A stretch of 64,000 nt of DNA from Gammaproteobacteria bacterium. GTDB lineage: Bacteria > Pseudomonadota > Gammaproteobacteria > UBA6429 > Thiohalophilaceae. Made by a program: the position numbers and the translations under genes. The stretch spans positions 62,001 to 126,000 of the forward strand of contig JACQBC010000034.1 of NCBI GenBank assembly GCA_016194635.1, read 5' to 3'. The first letter of the stretch is position 1. Every line of letters starts with the position of its first letter. The notes beneath the pieces are model-generated. The model worked only from the letters and a program-made list of their open reading frames with translations. It searched no databases and was not told where the DNA came from. Shown here in pieces: positions 50,718 through 58,136 of the stretch.

Positions 50718-51143
50718 ATGACGGTCACCAACGATATCAATTTAGCCAGTGCAATGGCCGCCTTTGAAGCCAAGCATTTTTCGCGCGCGATGCAGCTGTT
50801 TACCCCGATTGCCGAATCCGGAGATGCCGATGCGCAACACCGCGTGGCCATCATGTTTCAAAACGGTCTAGGGGTAGCACGTAATTGTCCCCAAGCGGTG
50901 AAATGGATGAAGGCGGCGGCAGAGCAAGGTCATGCCTTGGCGCAACACGGGGTGGGGTTTATGTACCTTGAGGGTGAATGTGTCGATCAAAACAGTGCCG
51001 AGGCCGTCAAGTGGTTTCGTCTGGCAGCGGAGCAGGGCTTGGCCGGGTCGCAAACCACCTTGGCGATGATGTATGAGCAAGGCAATGGAATCGCCCAGGA
51101 TCTGGAGGAAGCCAAGAAGTGGTACGCCAAGGCGGGGTTTTGA
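50718..51143 (+). CDS. Sel1-repeat protein
   Basis: 141 aa with about three Sel1-like (TPR-type) repeats: VAIMFQNGLGVARNCPQAVK, GVGFMYLEGECVDQNSAEAV and LAMMYEQGNGIAQDLEEAKK. Sel1 proteins usually act as scaffolds for protein contacts. No signal peptide. It lies 174 nt from the divergent TrpD-like gene, and palindrome copy D begins 31 nt after its stop. Partner unknown. Confidence 0.85.
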   Translation: MTVTNDINLASAMAAFEAKHFSRAMQLFTPIAESGDADAQHRVAIMFQNGLGVARNCPQAVKWMKAAAEQGHALAQHGVGFMYLEGECVDQNSAEAVKWFRLAAEQGLAGSQTTLAMMYEQGNGIAQDLEEAKKWYAKAGF

Positions 51144-51174
51144 TTATCGTTATTGAATATTGTTGAGCAGGACC

Positions 51175-51273
51175 GCGAGGCTAAACCTTCACAGGTGACT
51201 CGCCGTGAATACGTCCCTGTAGGCTCGGCGACATCCCTGTCGCCGACGGTCACCTGTGAAGGTTTAGCCTCGC
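51175..51273 (+). repeat. private-arm palindrome, copy D (core on plus strand)
   Basis: Perfect 25-nt arms at 51175-51199 and 51249-51273 around a 49-nt core at 51200-51248. The core has the 20-nt motif with GTAG and the inner hairpin CGGCGAC-ATCCCT-GTCGCCG. TCCCTG occurs twice in the core, 20 nt apart. It lies just downstream of the Sel1 gene and could end its transcript. Confidence 0.94.
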
Positions 51274-51435
51274 AAGTCCGTTACCTGGGGTGATAATTGC
51301 ATCAAAAAAGCTCAACACACATAACAACTTCTACCGTATCTGACGCACCCAAAAGACGTTTATGCCCGGAATATAGAGAGTGGATACGAGTGCTAGGTCG
51401 GTTTTATGTTGGGCGTGTAAATTCATACTTGTAAA

Positions 51436-51549
51436 GAACTTGCGCAGCAAACCCAGTTTATGTAACAGGCGGCCGCAGGGATGCGGCCGCCCAGCGTACA
51501 GGGATGTATTTACAGCGTGTCACATAAACTGGGTTTGCTGCGCAAGTTC
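51436..51549 (-). repeat. private-arm palindrome, copy E (core on minus strand)
   Basis: Arms of 31 nt at 51436-51466 and 51519-51549 pair with one mismatch around a 52-nt core at 51467-51518. Read on the minus strand, the core has the 20-nt motif with GTAC, and the inner hairpin GGCGGCCGC-ATCCCT-GCGGCCGCC is 9 bp. It lies 162 nt from copy D in the opposite orientation. The 51144-51629 gap holds copies D and E and nothing else I recognise. Confidence 0.93.
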
Positions 51550-51629
51550 GCAACCTCCATAATGTGCTGCACGGTAATACATAACAATGATGTAATCACA
51601 GAATATAATCAAATCGACAGAGGATCTAA

Positions 51630-52676
51630 ATGCGTCCGGCGTTATTAGCACAAGTACTAGAGCGTGAATTCAACAGCACCCAACAGGGACATCATACCCC
51701 GGTGATGTTGTGGGGGCCGCCGGGAGTGGGTAAATCGCAGATGATCGCGCAAGTGGCCAAGCGCAATGACGCCATGTTGATCGATATCCGCTTATCGCAG
51801 ATGGAACCCTCGGATCTACGCGGCATCCCGTTTCGGCAGGGAGAGTTGGTGGAATGGGCGATTCCCGCGATGTTACCCGACGCCAAACGTCATGGGGCGC
51901 GGGGGATATTATTTTTGGATGAAATCACCTCGGCTCCGCCCAGCGTGTCGGCGGCGGCCTATCAATTGATCTTGGATCGACGCCTCGGTGCGTATCAAAT
52001 CCCAGAGGGCTGGGCGATTTTCGCGGCGGGCAACCGCCAAGGGGATCGCGGGGTGACCTATTCAATGCCTTCACCCTTGGCCAACCGGTTTTCACATTTT
52101 GACGTGGATATCAATGTGGATGATTGGGTGGCCTGGGCCTACGCTAATAATATCGACGATCGTATCATCGCGTTTATCCGCTTTCGTCCCGAATTAATTT
52201 TTGATTTTGATCCGGCGCACAATCCTGCGGCGTTTCCCTCGCCGCGATCCTGGGAATTCGCGCATCGGGCGATACAAAAATTTGAACAGCGGCCCGAATT
52301 ATTATTGGGAGCGCTGCAAGCCTGTGTTGGTCAAGCCGCGGGCATAGAACTAAAAGCGTTTATCGATAATTTGGATCAAATGCCCGACTTGGATGCCATT
52401 GTGCGCGGCGAAGCCGTGCCCGCGCCCAAGGCGATTGATCTGCAATACGCGGTGGCCACCGCCTTGGTCGGGCGCGCGATTCGCGCCAAGAGCACCCAAG
52501 AGGCGTCACACGTGCAAGGCCACATCTTGAATTATGCCGGTATGTTCCCGCAACGCGAGATGGGGGTGATGATGGTGACCGACATGCACCGCGCGATCGG
52601 TGAGTCGATCTTTAGCGTGCCGCAATTCGCCAAGTGGGCGAACGACGTGGCGGAATTAATGTTATACGATGCCTGA
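51630..52676 (+). CDS. MoxR-type AAA+ ATPase
   Basis: 348 aa. Walker A GPPGVGKSQMIAQVAK near residue 30, Walker B ILFLDEITSAPPSV near 90, sensor-like ANRQGDRGVTYSMPSPLANR near 133. MoxR ATPases usually work with a VWA-domain partner to remodel or activate a protein complex, and such a gene follows after 5 nt. AGAGGA lies upstream of the start. The C-terminus lacks extra domains. Confidence 0.9.
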   Translation: MRPALLAQVLEREFNSTQQGHHTPVMLWGPPGVGKSQMIAQVAKRNDAMLIDIRLSQMEPSDLRGIPFRQGELVEWAIPAMLPDAKRHGARGILFLDEITSAPPSVSAAAYQLILDRRLGAYQIPEGWAIFAAGNRQGDRGVTYSMPSPLANRFSHFDVDINVDDWVAWAYANNIDDRIIAFIRFRPELIFDFDPAHNPAAFPSPRSWEFAHRAIQKFEQRPELLLGALQACVGQAAGIELKAFIDNLDQMPDLDAIVRGEAVPAPKAIDLQYAVATALVGRAIRAKSTQEASHVQGHILNYAGMFPQREMGVMMVTDMHRAIGESIFSVPQFAKWANDVAELMLYDA

Positions 52677-52681
52677 GTAGT

Positions 52682-53914
52682 ATGGAACGGCTCGATATCG
52701 AAACCAAATTGGCGGCGGCGCGCACGCGATTAATTGTCGACAAACCGTTTTTAGGCGCCTTGGTGTTGCGTTTGCCGTTGGTAATGGCCGATCCCGCCTG
52801 GTGCCAGACCACGGCCACCGACGCGCGACAATTTTATTACAATCCGGACTATATCCAACAATTAACCCTGGCCGAAACCCAATTTATTTTGGCGCACGAG
52901 GCGTTACATTGCGCCCTGTCGCATTTTGCGCGGCGCGAGCACCGCATCAAACACCGCTGGGATCTGGCCTGTGATTATGCCATCAATCCCTTGTTGATCA
53001 ACGACGGTTTAACCGCGCCGCCGGGTACCCTGTATGAAAAAACCTACGACGGCATGACCGCCGAAGAGATCTATCCGTATATTAAAGATAACGAAAACGA
53101 TCAGACACTGGACCTGCACGTGTATGATCGCCCAGAAGAACAGTCGTCTAAACCCAACGATCGCCCACCGCCACCGCCGCCACCCGAACCCAAAAACCCA
53201 TCGACCGCGGGACAAAATCCGCAGTCGCAAGCCGATGACTCCAGCGGCGGCGCGCCGCAACCCCCACCCTTAGATCACGATGAACGCGAAAACCTAAGCG
53301 TGCAATGGCAGCAACGCTTGGCCGGTGCGGCGCAACAGGCACAACAAGCCGGTAAACTCAGCGGCGACCTGGCGCGCTTAGTGGATTTTCTGTTGCAACC
53401 CAAATTACCCTGGCGAATGTTGTTGGCGCGTTACATGAGCGTGATGGCGCGCGATGATTACAGTTATACCCGGCCATCGTCGCGTCGGGGAGACCCGGCG
53501 GTATTTCCCAGTATGCGCAGCAGTCAACTGGAAGTCGTCGTCGTGATCGATACCAGCGGCTCGATCGCGGCCATGGAAATGCAGGAATTCATTACCGAGA
53601 TCGATGCCATCAAGGGTCAGATGCGGGCGCGGATTATATTACACGCCTGTGATGCCGTATTAGCGGCTGATGGTCCCTGGTCGTACGAACCCTGGGAAGA
53701 ATTCTCCTTACCGCGCGATTTCAAAGGCGGCGGCGGCACGGATTTTCGTCCGGTATTTCACTGGGCCGCGGGTTTGGATCGCGCGCCCGATCTGCTCATT
53801 TATTTCACCGATGCACAAGGGCAATTCCCGGCGACCGCGGCGTACTTTCCGGTGCTGTGGCTGGTGAAGGGTAAAACACCGGTTCCGTGGGGACAGCGGA
53901 TTCAATTAAATTAA
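52682..53914 (+). CDS. metallopeptidase-like plus VWA domain protein (DUF2201-type)
   Basis: 410 aa from the ATG at 52682 (the longer frame from 52634 overlaps the MoxR gene). The N-terminal part has a zinc-peptidase-like motif, FILAHEALHCALSHFARREH, near residue 77. A Pro-rich linker (PPPPPPPEPKNPS) spans about residues 155-205. The C-terminal VWA-like domain has the MIDAS motif VVIDTSGSIAAM near residue 285 and later GGGGTDFRPV. It is the expected partner of the MoxR ATPase and starts 5 nt after it. Confidence 0.88.
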   Translation: MERLDIETKLAAARTRLIVDKPFLGALVLRLPLVMADPAWCQTTATDARQFYYNPDYIQQLTLAETQFILAHEALHCALSHFARREHRIKHRWDLACDYAINPLLINDGLTAPPGTLYEKTYDGMTAEEIYPYIKDNENDQTLDLHVYDRPEEQSSKPNDRPPPPPPPEPKNPSTAGQNPQSQADDSSGGAPQPPPLDHDERENLSVQWQQRLAGAAQQAQQAGKLSGDLARLVDFLLQPKLPWRMLLARYMSVMARDDYSYTRPSSRRGDPAVFPSMRSSQLEVVVVIDTSGSIAAMEMQEFITEIDAIKGQMRARIILHACDAVLAADGPWSYEPWEEFSLPRDFKGGGGTDFRPVFHWAAGLDRAPDLLIYFTDAQGQFPATAAYFPVLWLVKGKTPVPWGQRIQLN

Positions 53915-53918
53915 AATT

Positions 53919-54004
53919 AAGGCGGTGATGCCGAGCTAAAACCTATTCTTCTATACCGATCCAGCTACACTTCCTAAATCTCTATTAATCAATCTCACCG
54001 CCTT
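53919..54004. repeat. 10-bp inverted repeat ahead of the WYL regulator
   Basis: AAGGCGGTGA at 53919-53928 and its exact reverse complement at 53995-54004, 66 nt apart. The space between is AT-rich and gene-free. The right half ends 30 nt before the WYL gene start, so it could be an operator or the ends of a small hairpin-like element. Low certainty. Confidence 0.35.
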
Positions 54005-54034
54005 TGGGGAGACGGTATATTAAGAATTATTCGC

Positions 54035-55048
54035 ATGGAACGTACCCACCGCATTCACAAGATCATCACGCTGCTGCACCAACGCCGTACCCCTATTCCC
54101 GAACGGGAATTATGCGAAGTATTAGCCGTCAGCCGCGCCACCGTGCAGCGTGATATTCAGTATTTGCGTGACGCGTTCAGTGCGCCGATCATGGGGATCA
54201 GCGGTCGTGGCTATTGTTTTGATCCCACCAAACCCGCCTTTGAATTACCAGGATTGTGGTTTACCCCGGGCGAAGCCCATGCCTTGATCACCTTGCAGCA
54301 GATGCTCAAGGGTATTGAACCCGGGTTATTAGAACCGGTGTTACGCCCAGTCCAAGAACGTATCGCGCGCTTGCTGCGGAAATCCGACCATACGCTCGAC
54401 GAAATTAAACGCCGTATCCGCATCTTGAAAATGGGGCAACGCCGTATCGAACCCCGCTATTTTGAATTGATCAGCCACGCGGTATTGGCGCGCCAGCGGC
54501 TGTTCATCCACTATTATAACCGCGAGCTGGACCAAGACTCGCAACGGGAAATTTCACCGCAACGCCTGGTGCATTACCGCGACAATTGGTACCTGGACGC
54601 GTATTGCCACGTAAAAAACGGTATCCGCATCTTTGCACTGGAGTGCATTCAAAAAGTGGAGTTACGCGAACCCGCGGCGCGCACCATCGCGGATACAAAA
54701 CTCGATACGGAACTGGCGAGCAGCTACGGTATCTTCGCGGGGCGTTGCACCCAGACCGCTGTATTACGCTTTAACGCCCACCGCGCCCGCTGGGTGGCCG
54801 GTGAAATCTGGCATCCCAACCAACGGGGCTACACTGAACCCGACGGTTGTTACCGACTGGAGATTCCTTATTCCGATGATAGGGAATTGCTCATGGACAT
54901 TCTCAAGTATGGCCCGGAAGTGGAAGTTCTCGCTCCCAAAAACCTGCGTGCCCGCGTGCGCCAAAGCCACGCCGACGCCTTGCAACACTACCAAAAACCA
55001 CCCGACCCGGCCTCACCGCATGAGACTGGGAGTGTGGTACAACGGTAA
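54035..55048 (+). CDS. WYL-domain transcriptional regulator (HTH-WYL)
   Basis: 337 aa. An N-terminal DeoR-like helix-turn-helix (residues 1-60: IITLLHQRRTPIPERELCEV, then SRATVQRDIQYLRDAF) is followed by a WYL domain with LFIHYYNRELDQ and the signature HYRDNWYLDAYCHVKNG near residue 180. A WCX-like C-terminus follows. WYL regulators bind small ligands or nucleic acids and often control defence systems, including CRISPR-Cas and BREX. A link to the cas operon 2.4 kb downstream is inferred from position only. Confidence 0.9.
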   Translation: MERTHRIHKIITLLHQRRTPIPERELCEVLAVSRATVQRDIQYLRDAFSAPIMGISGRGYCFDPTKPAFELPGLWFTPGEAHALITLQQMLKGIEPGLLEPVLRPVQERIARLLRKSDHTLDEIKRRIRILKMGQRRIEPRYFELISHAVLARQRLFIHYYNRELDQDSQREISPQRLVHYRDNWYLDAYCHVKNGIRIFALECIQKVELREPAARTIADTKLDTELASSYGIFAGRCTQTAVLRFNAHRARWVAGEIWHPNQRGYTEPDGCYRLEIPYSDDRELLMDILKYGPEVEVLAPKNLRARVRQSHADALQHYQKPPDPASPHETGSVVQR

Positions 55049-55084
55049 CTGCCCGATGGGGGTTTGGTGCGGCAAAATCGAATC

Positions 55085-56827
55085 ATGACTCAAAAATTAC
55101 AAACACAACTCACGCCATCCCGCCTCAAATCTCTGGCAGGCGAACGCGGCTATGACCGCGGTGTGGAGTATTTCAACTGCGGCGCGGTAACCGATCTGGT
55201 AGACACCGGCACCGCCATCAAGGCGATCGTGATGGGGAGCTATGAATATCACGCCAGTTTGTTCATGACCGGCAAGCAATTAGACTATGACTGCGACTGT
55301 CCGGTGGGTGCGGACGGCGAGTGCTGCAAACACGTGGTTGCCACGGGGCTGACCTGGCTGGCACAGGGGGAGACGGGCACAAAAACCACATCGCAAACTA
55401 AAACAGCTAAACAGGACGAGCCGCTAACCGCCATCCGAAATTATCTTGCCAACGCCAGTAAGGAACAGCTCATCGCTATCATCGCCGAGCAGGTGGAAAA
55501 CGATCCCGGTCTGCGCAACCAACTGCACGCCAAAGCCCTGAGTTCACAAACCGTAACCGATATCGACAGTCACAAGGCATTTATCCGCAATGCCATACAA
55601 ACCAAGGATTTCATTGATCACCACGGCATGCACCGCTATATCCAATCCGCATGGGCTGTTATCACCCTGCTGGAAGAATTGATGCGTGATGGCGCAGTTG
55701 CGCAGGTCGTCGAACTGGCGGACTACGCACTGTCACTGGGTTACACCGCATACCAAAACGTCGACGATTCGGCGGGCGACTTCGGCCAGATAATGCGCAC
55801 TATTGCCGCGCTGCATCTCAAGGCCTGTCTGCAGGCGCAACCTGATCCTACGTCATTGGCGAACAGCCTGTTCAAACTCGAAATGAAAGATGACTGGGCA
55901 TTGGTGCAGTTCGAACAGTATGAGACCCTGCTGGGTAAAACAGGCTTGAAACAATTCAAACAACAGGCACAAGGGCAATGGCAAAAAGTCCCCGCCGGCA
56001 CTATAAAAGCGGAAGACAGGTTTGCCATCAACCAACACTTCGGCATCACCCGGCTCATGGAACGTATTGCCAAACTCGAAGGCGATATTGATGGGTTGGT
56101 TGGTATCAAGAAACGCGACCTCAATTGCGCGTATCGCTACTATGAAATCGCCACTATCTATGCCGAGGCAAAACGCCATGACGAAGCCCTGCAATGGGCG
56201 CAACAAGGCTATCACGTCTTCGACACCAAACCGGATCCCCGCCTCACCGAATTTCTTATTACCGAACATCAGCGCCGTAATCAACACGACAACGCGATTC
56301 ACTTGGCCTGGCAACAATTTACCCGGCAACTGAGCCTGGCACACTACCAGCGGTTGCAGTCGTGCGCTGACAAAGCCGGTGCCTGGGAATTCTGGCGTAC
56401 AAAAACCTGGCAATGGCTGCGCAAGGATTATCTGGTGCCGCAAAAACCCCCTAAGCATCCTCGCTGGGGCTGGGGGCACGAAGGCCATTCACTGTTAGTG
56501 GAAATTCTGTTGTGGGAAAAAGATATCGGCGGTGCGCTGCAGGAAGCAACGCAAGGTGGCTGCACAGAATCGCTGTGGCTGCAACTGGCCAACGCGAGTG
56601 AAACCACTCATCCAGACGCCGCCCTGAAAATATACCAGGACCGCATCGGTGGCATCATCGGCCAAACCAACAACCAAGCCTACGATCACGCCGCATCACT
56701 GTTGGCGAAGATTAAAAAACTCATGCACCAACTCAAACAAACACCGCAATTTGACGAGTACATTGCGCAACTGCGCAAGGACTACAAACAGAAACGAAAT
56801 TTTATCAAGAAGATAGAGACGCTATGA
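55085..56827 (+). CDS. SWIM zinc-finger protein with helical repeats
   Basis: 580 aa from the ATG at 55085. The SWIM finger is in CDCPVGADGECCKHVVATGL near residue 70 (CxCx6-nCxH type), preceded by SLAGERGYDRGVEYFNCGAV. The rest (residues 120-580) is helical, with TPR-like parts such as RYYEIATIYAEAKRHDEALQ and a C-terminal KNRFIKK-type basic end. SWIM proteins bind DNA or proteins and often occur with MoxR/VWA genes. The stop overlaps the 93-aa gene start by 4 nt. Confidence 0.85.
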   Translation: MTQKLQTQLTPSRLKSLAGERGYDRGVEYFNCGAVTDLVDTGTAIKAIVMGSYEYHASLFMTGKQLDYDCDCPVGADGECCKHVVATGLTWLAQGETGTKTTSQTKTAKQDEPLTAIRNYLANASKEQLIAIIAEQVENDPGLRNQLHAKALSSQTVTDIDSHKAFIRNAIQTKDFIDHHGMHRYIQSAWAVITLLEELMRDGAVAQVVELADYALSLGYTAYQNVDDSAGDFGQIMRTIAALHLKACLQAQPDPTSLANSLFKLEMKDDWALVQFEQYETLLGKTGLKQFKQQAQGQWQKVPAGTIKAEDRFAINQHFGITRLMERIAKLEGDIDGLVGIKKRDLNCAYRYYEIATIYAEAKRHDEALQWAQQGYHVFDTKPDPRLTEFLITEHQRRNQHDNAIHLAWQQFTRQLSLAHYQRLQSCADKAGAWEFWRTKTWQWLRKDYLVPQKPPKHPRWGWGHEGHSLLVEILLWEKDIGGALQEATQGGCTESLWLQLANASETTHPDAALKIYQDRIGGIIGQTNNQAYDHAASLLAKIKKLMHQLKQTPQFDEYIAQLRKDYKQKRNFIKKIETL

Positions 56828-57105
56828 AAACAACGACAACATCGAAAGATAACTATCCGTATGGCGGCCAAGCCGCCACGGTTACTCCAGCCGCCGGAGT
56901 CAAAGGAACGATCATCCGTACCTTCGACGGCGGCTGTGCTTTTCGCGTGTATCACGATCAAAACACGTTTACGGATTATGACATACGCCACGATGATCTG
57001 AATGTCACCATCGATGCCGATGCAATGGCGGCGTTTTACAAGGTGGGTGAGCACAACATTCTTGACCACAGTCCGCAGGTACTGGGGTTGAGGGAAGTGG
57101 AGTAG
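56824..57105 (+). CDS. 93-aa protein of unknown function
   Basis: 93 aa. It starts at an ATG overlapping the SWIM gene stop (ATGA), so it is probably co-translated. The composition is beta-rich: GGQAATVTPAAGVKGTIIRT, then GGCAFRVYHDQNTFTDYDI. It resembles a small SH3-like barrel protein, but no family can be named. The next 2 nt lead into the DUF1016 remnant. Confidence 0.55.
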   Translation: MKTTTTSKDNYPYGGQAATVTPAAGVKGTIIRTFDGGCAFRVYHDQNTFTDYDIRHDDLNVTIDADAMAAFYKVGEHNILDHSPQVLGLREVE

Positions 57106-57106
57106 G

Positions 57107-57400
57107 GTGTGCTTTAAACTTAGGGCAAGCATGGTAAGCAAAATAATGAAAAGCCAGCAACAAAAAAGGTATATCAATGCGTCGCAAGTTACTGTATTCC
57201 CACTGCCCTGGTCAGCCTATGTCCACTTGCTCGCCATCAAAGACCAGCACGCCCGCACATTCTACGAAACCGAAGCCCTGCGTGCGGGCTGGCCGGTGCG
57301 TCAGCTCGACTGGCAAATCAACAGCCAGTTTTATGAACGCATTACCGAGAACGTTCTATTTGACGTAGTTCTTAGAGTAGATCTGCCACGCAATGGCTGA
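57107..57400 (+). pseudogene. DUF1016 (YhcG-type PDDEXK nuclease) N-terminal-domain remnant
   Basis: The frame encodes LPWSAYVHLLAIKDQHARTF and then YETEALRAGWPVRQLDWQIN, characteristic of the DUF1016 N-terminal domain of YhcG-like PDDEXK nucleases. Those proteins are normally over 300 aa, but here only about 50 matching residues remain, and the part after QFYERI is unrelated. The nuclease domain is absent. It lies directly upstream of cas5 (57468). It is likely a deletion scar left when the defence genes here were exchanged. Confidence 0.68.
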
Positions 57401-57467
57401 CGAATCTAGGATCACCAGTTATTATTTTACTAGTATTTTGTCGGTTGCATTTATTAGAGGAGTCGAT

Positions 57468-58136
57468 ATGAGTAAATACGAAATATCAATGGAAATAGCC
57501 GGGCCATTTGCTATGTGGTCACGTCCTGATACAGGTGCAACACCAACAAGCTACCCTATTCCAACATGGTCTGCGGCGAAAGGTATTTTTGAATCTATCG
57601 CATTCTTTAACGATGGCAAAGCCTGGATAAGACCCACACGAGTGCACATATGCAAGCGGAAAGGCGCTATCGGTGGAGGGCTTAGTTTTCAGAAATATAC
57701 CAATAACTATCGTGGTATTTTAAGGTCTGCAAAAAGCATCAAAGAAAATAATAGTTTTCAATTTACAAGTCTCATACTTGCTGATGTATGTTATCGGCTA
57801 TATGGGGTAATTGAAAACGGGAGTGGTGCGCATTTACAGAATGGCGATAACCCATGCCATGCGCTCCAGGCGATATTTCAGCGCAGACTCAGAAATGGGC
57901 AGTGCCATAAAACGCCAACGCTAGGCTGGAATGAGTTTGTTCCGAGTTATTGGGGGCCGGTAAGAGATGCCGATAATCCAATGCCTTGTCAGACAGAGGT
58001 TGATAAAGCGATAAATATTGATCTTGTTTCCATGTTGCAGCAAACATTTGACAGGGCGGTATCCGGCAATTATCAGCCTAGTTTTGTACAAGCCGAAAAG
58101 GCAATTATTAAGGACGGAGAGTACAACTATGCTTAA
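57468..58136 (+). CDS. cas5: Cas5, type I-C-like (Cas5d) pre-crRNA processing/backbone protein
   Basis: 222 aa from the ATG at 57468, which has AGAGGAG upstream (a longer frame from 57393 is unlikely). MSKYEISMEIAGPFAMWSRP and YPIPTWSAAKGIFESIAF match type I-C Cas5. In that subtype Cas5 cuts the CRISPR transcript itself, so Cas6 is not needed. It is the first gene of the operon and overlaps cas8 by 8 nt. No array is visible upstream. Confidence 0.88.
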   Translation: MSKYEISMEIAGPFAMWSRPDTGATPTSYPIPTWSAAKGIFESIAFFNDGKAWIRPTRVHICKRKGAIGGGLSFQKYTNNYRGILRSAKSIKENNSFQFTSLILADVCYRLYGVIENGSGAHLQNGDNPCHALQAIFQRRLRNGQCHKTPTLGWNEFVPSYWGPVRDADNPMPCQTEVDKAINIDLVSMLQQTFDRAVSGNYQPSFVQAEKAIIKDGEYNYA

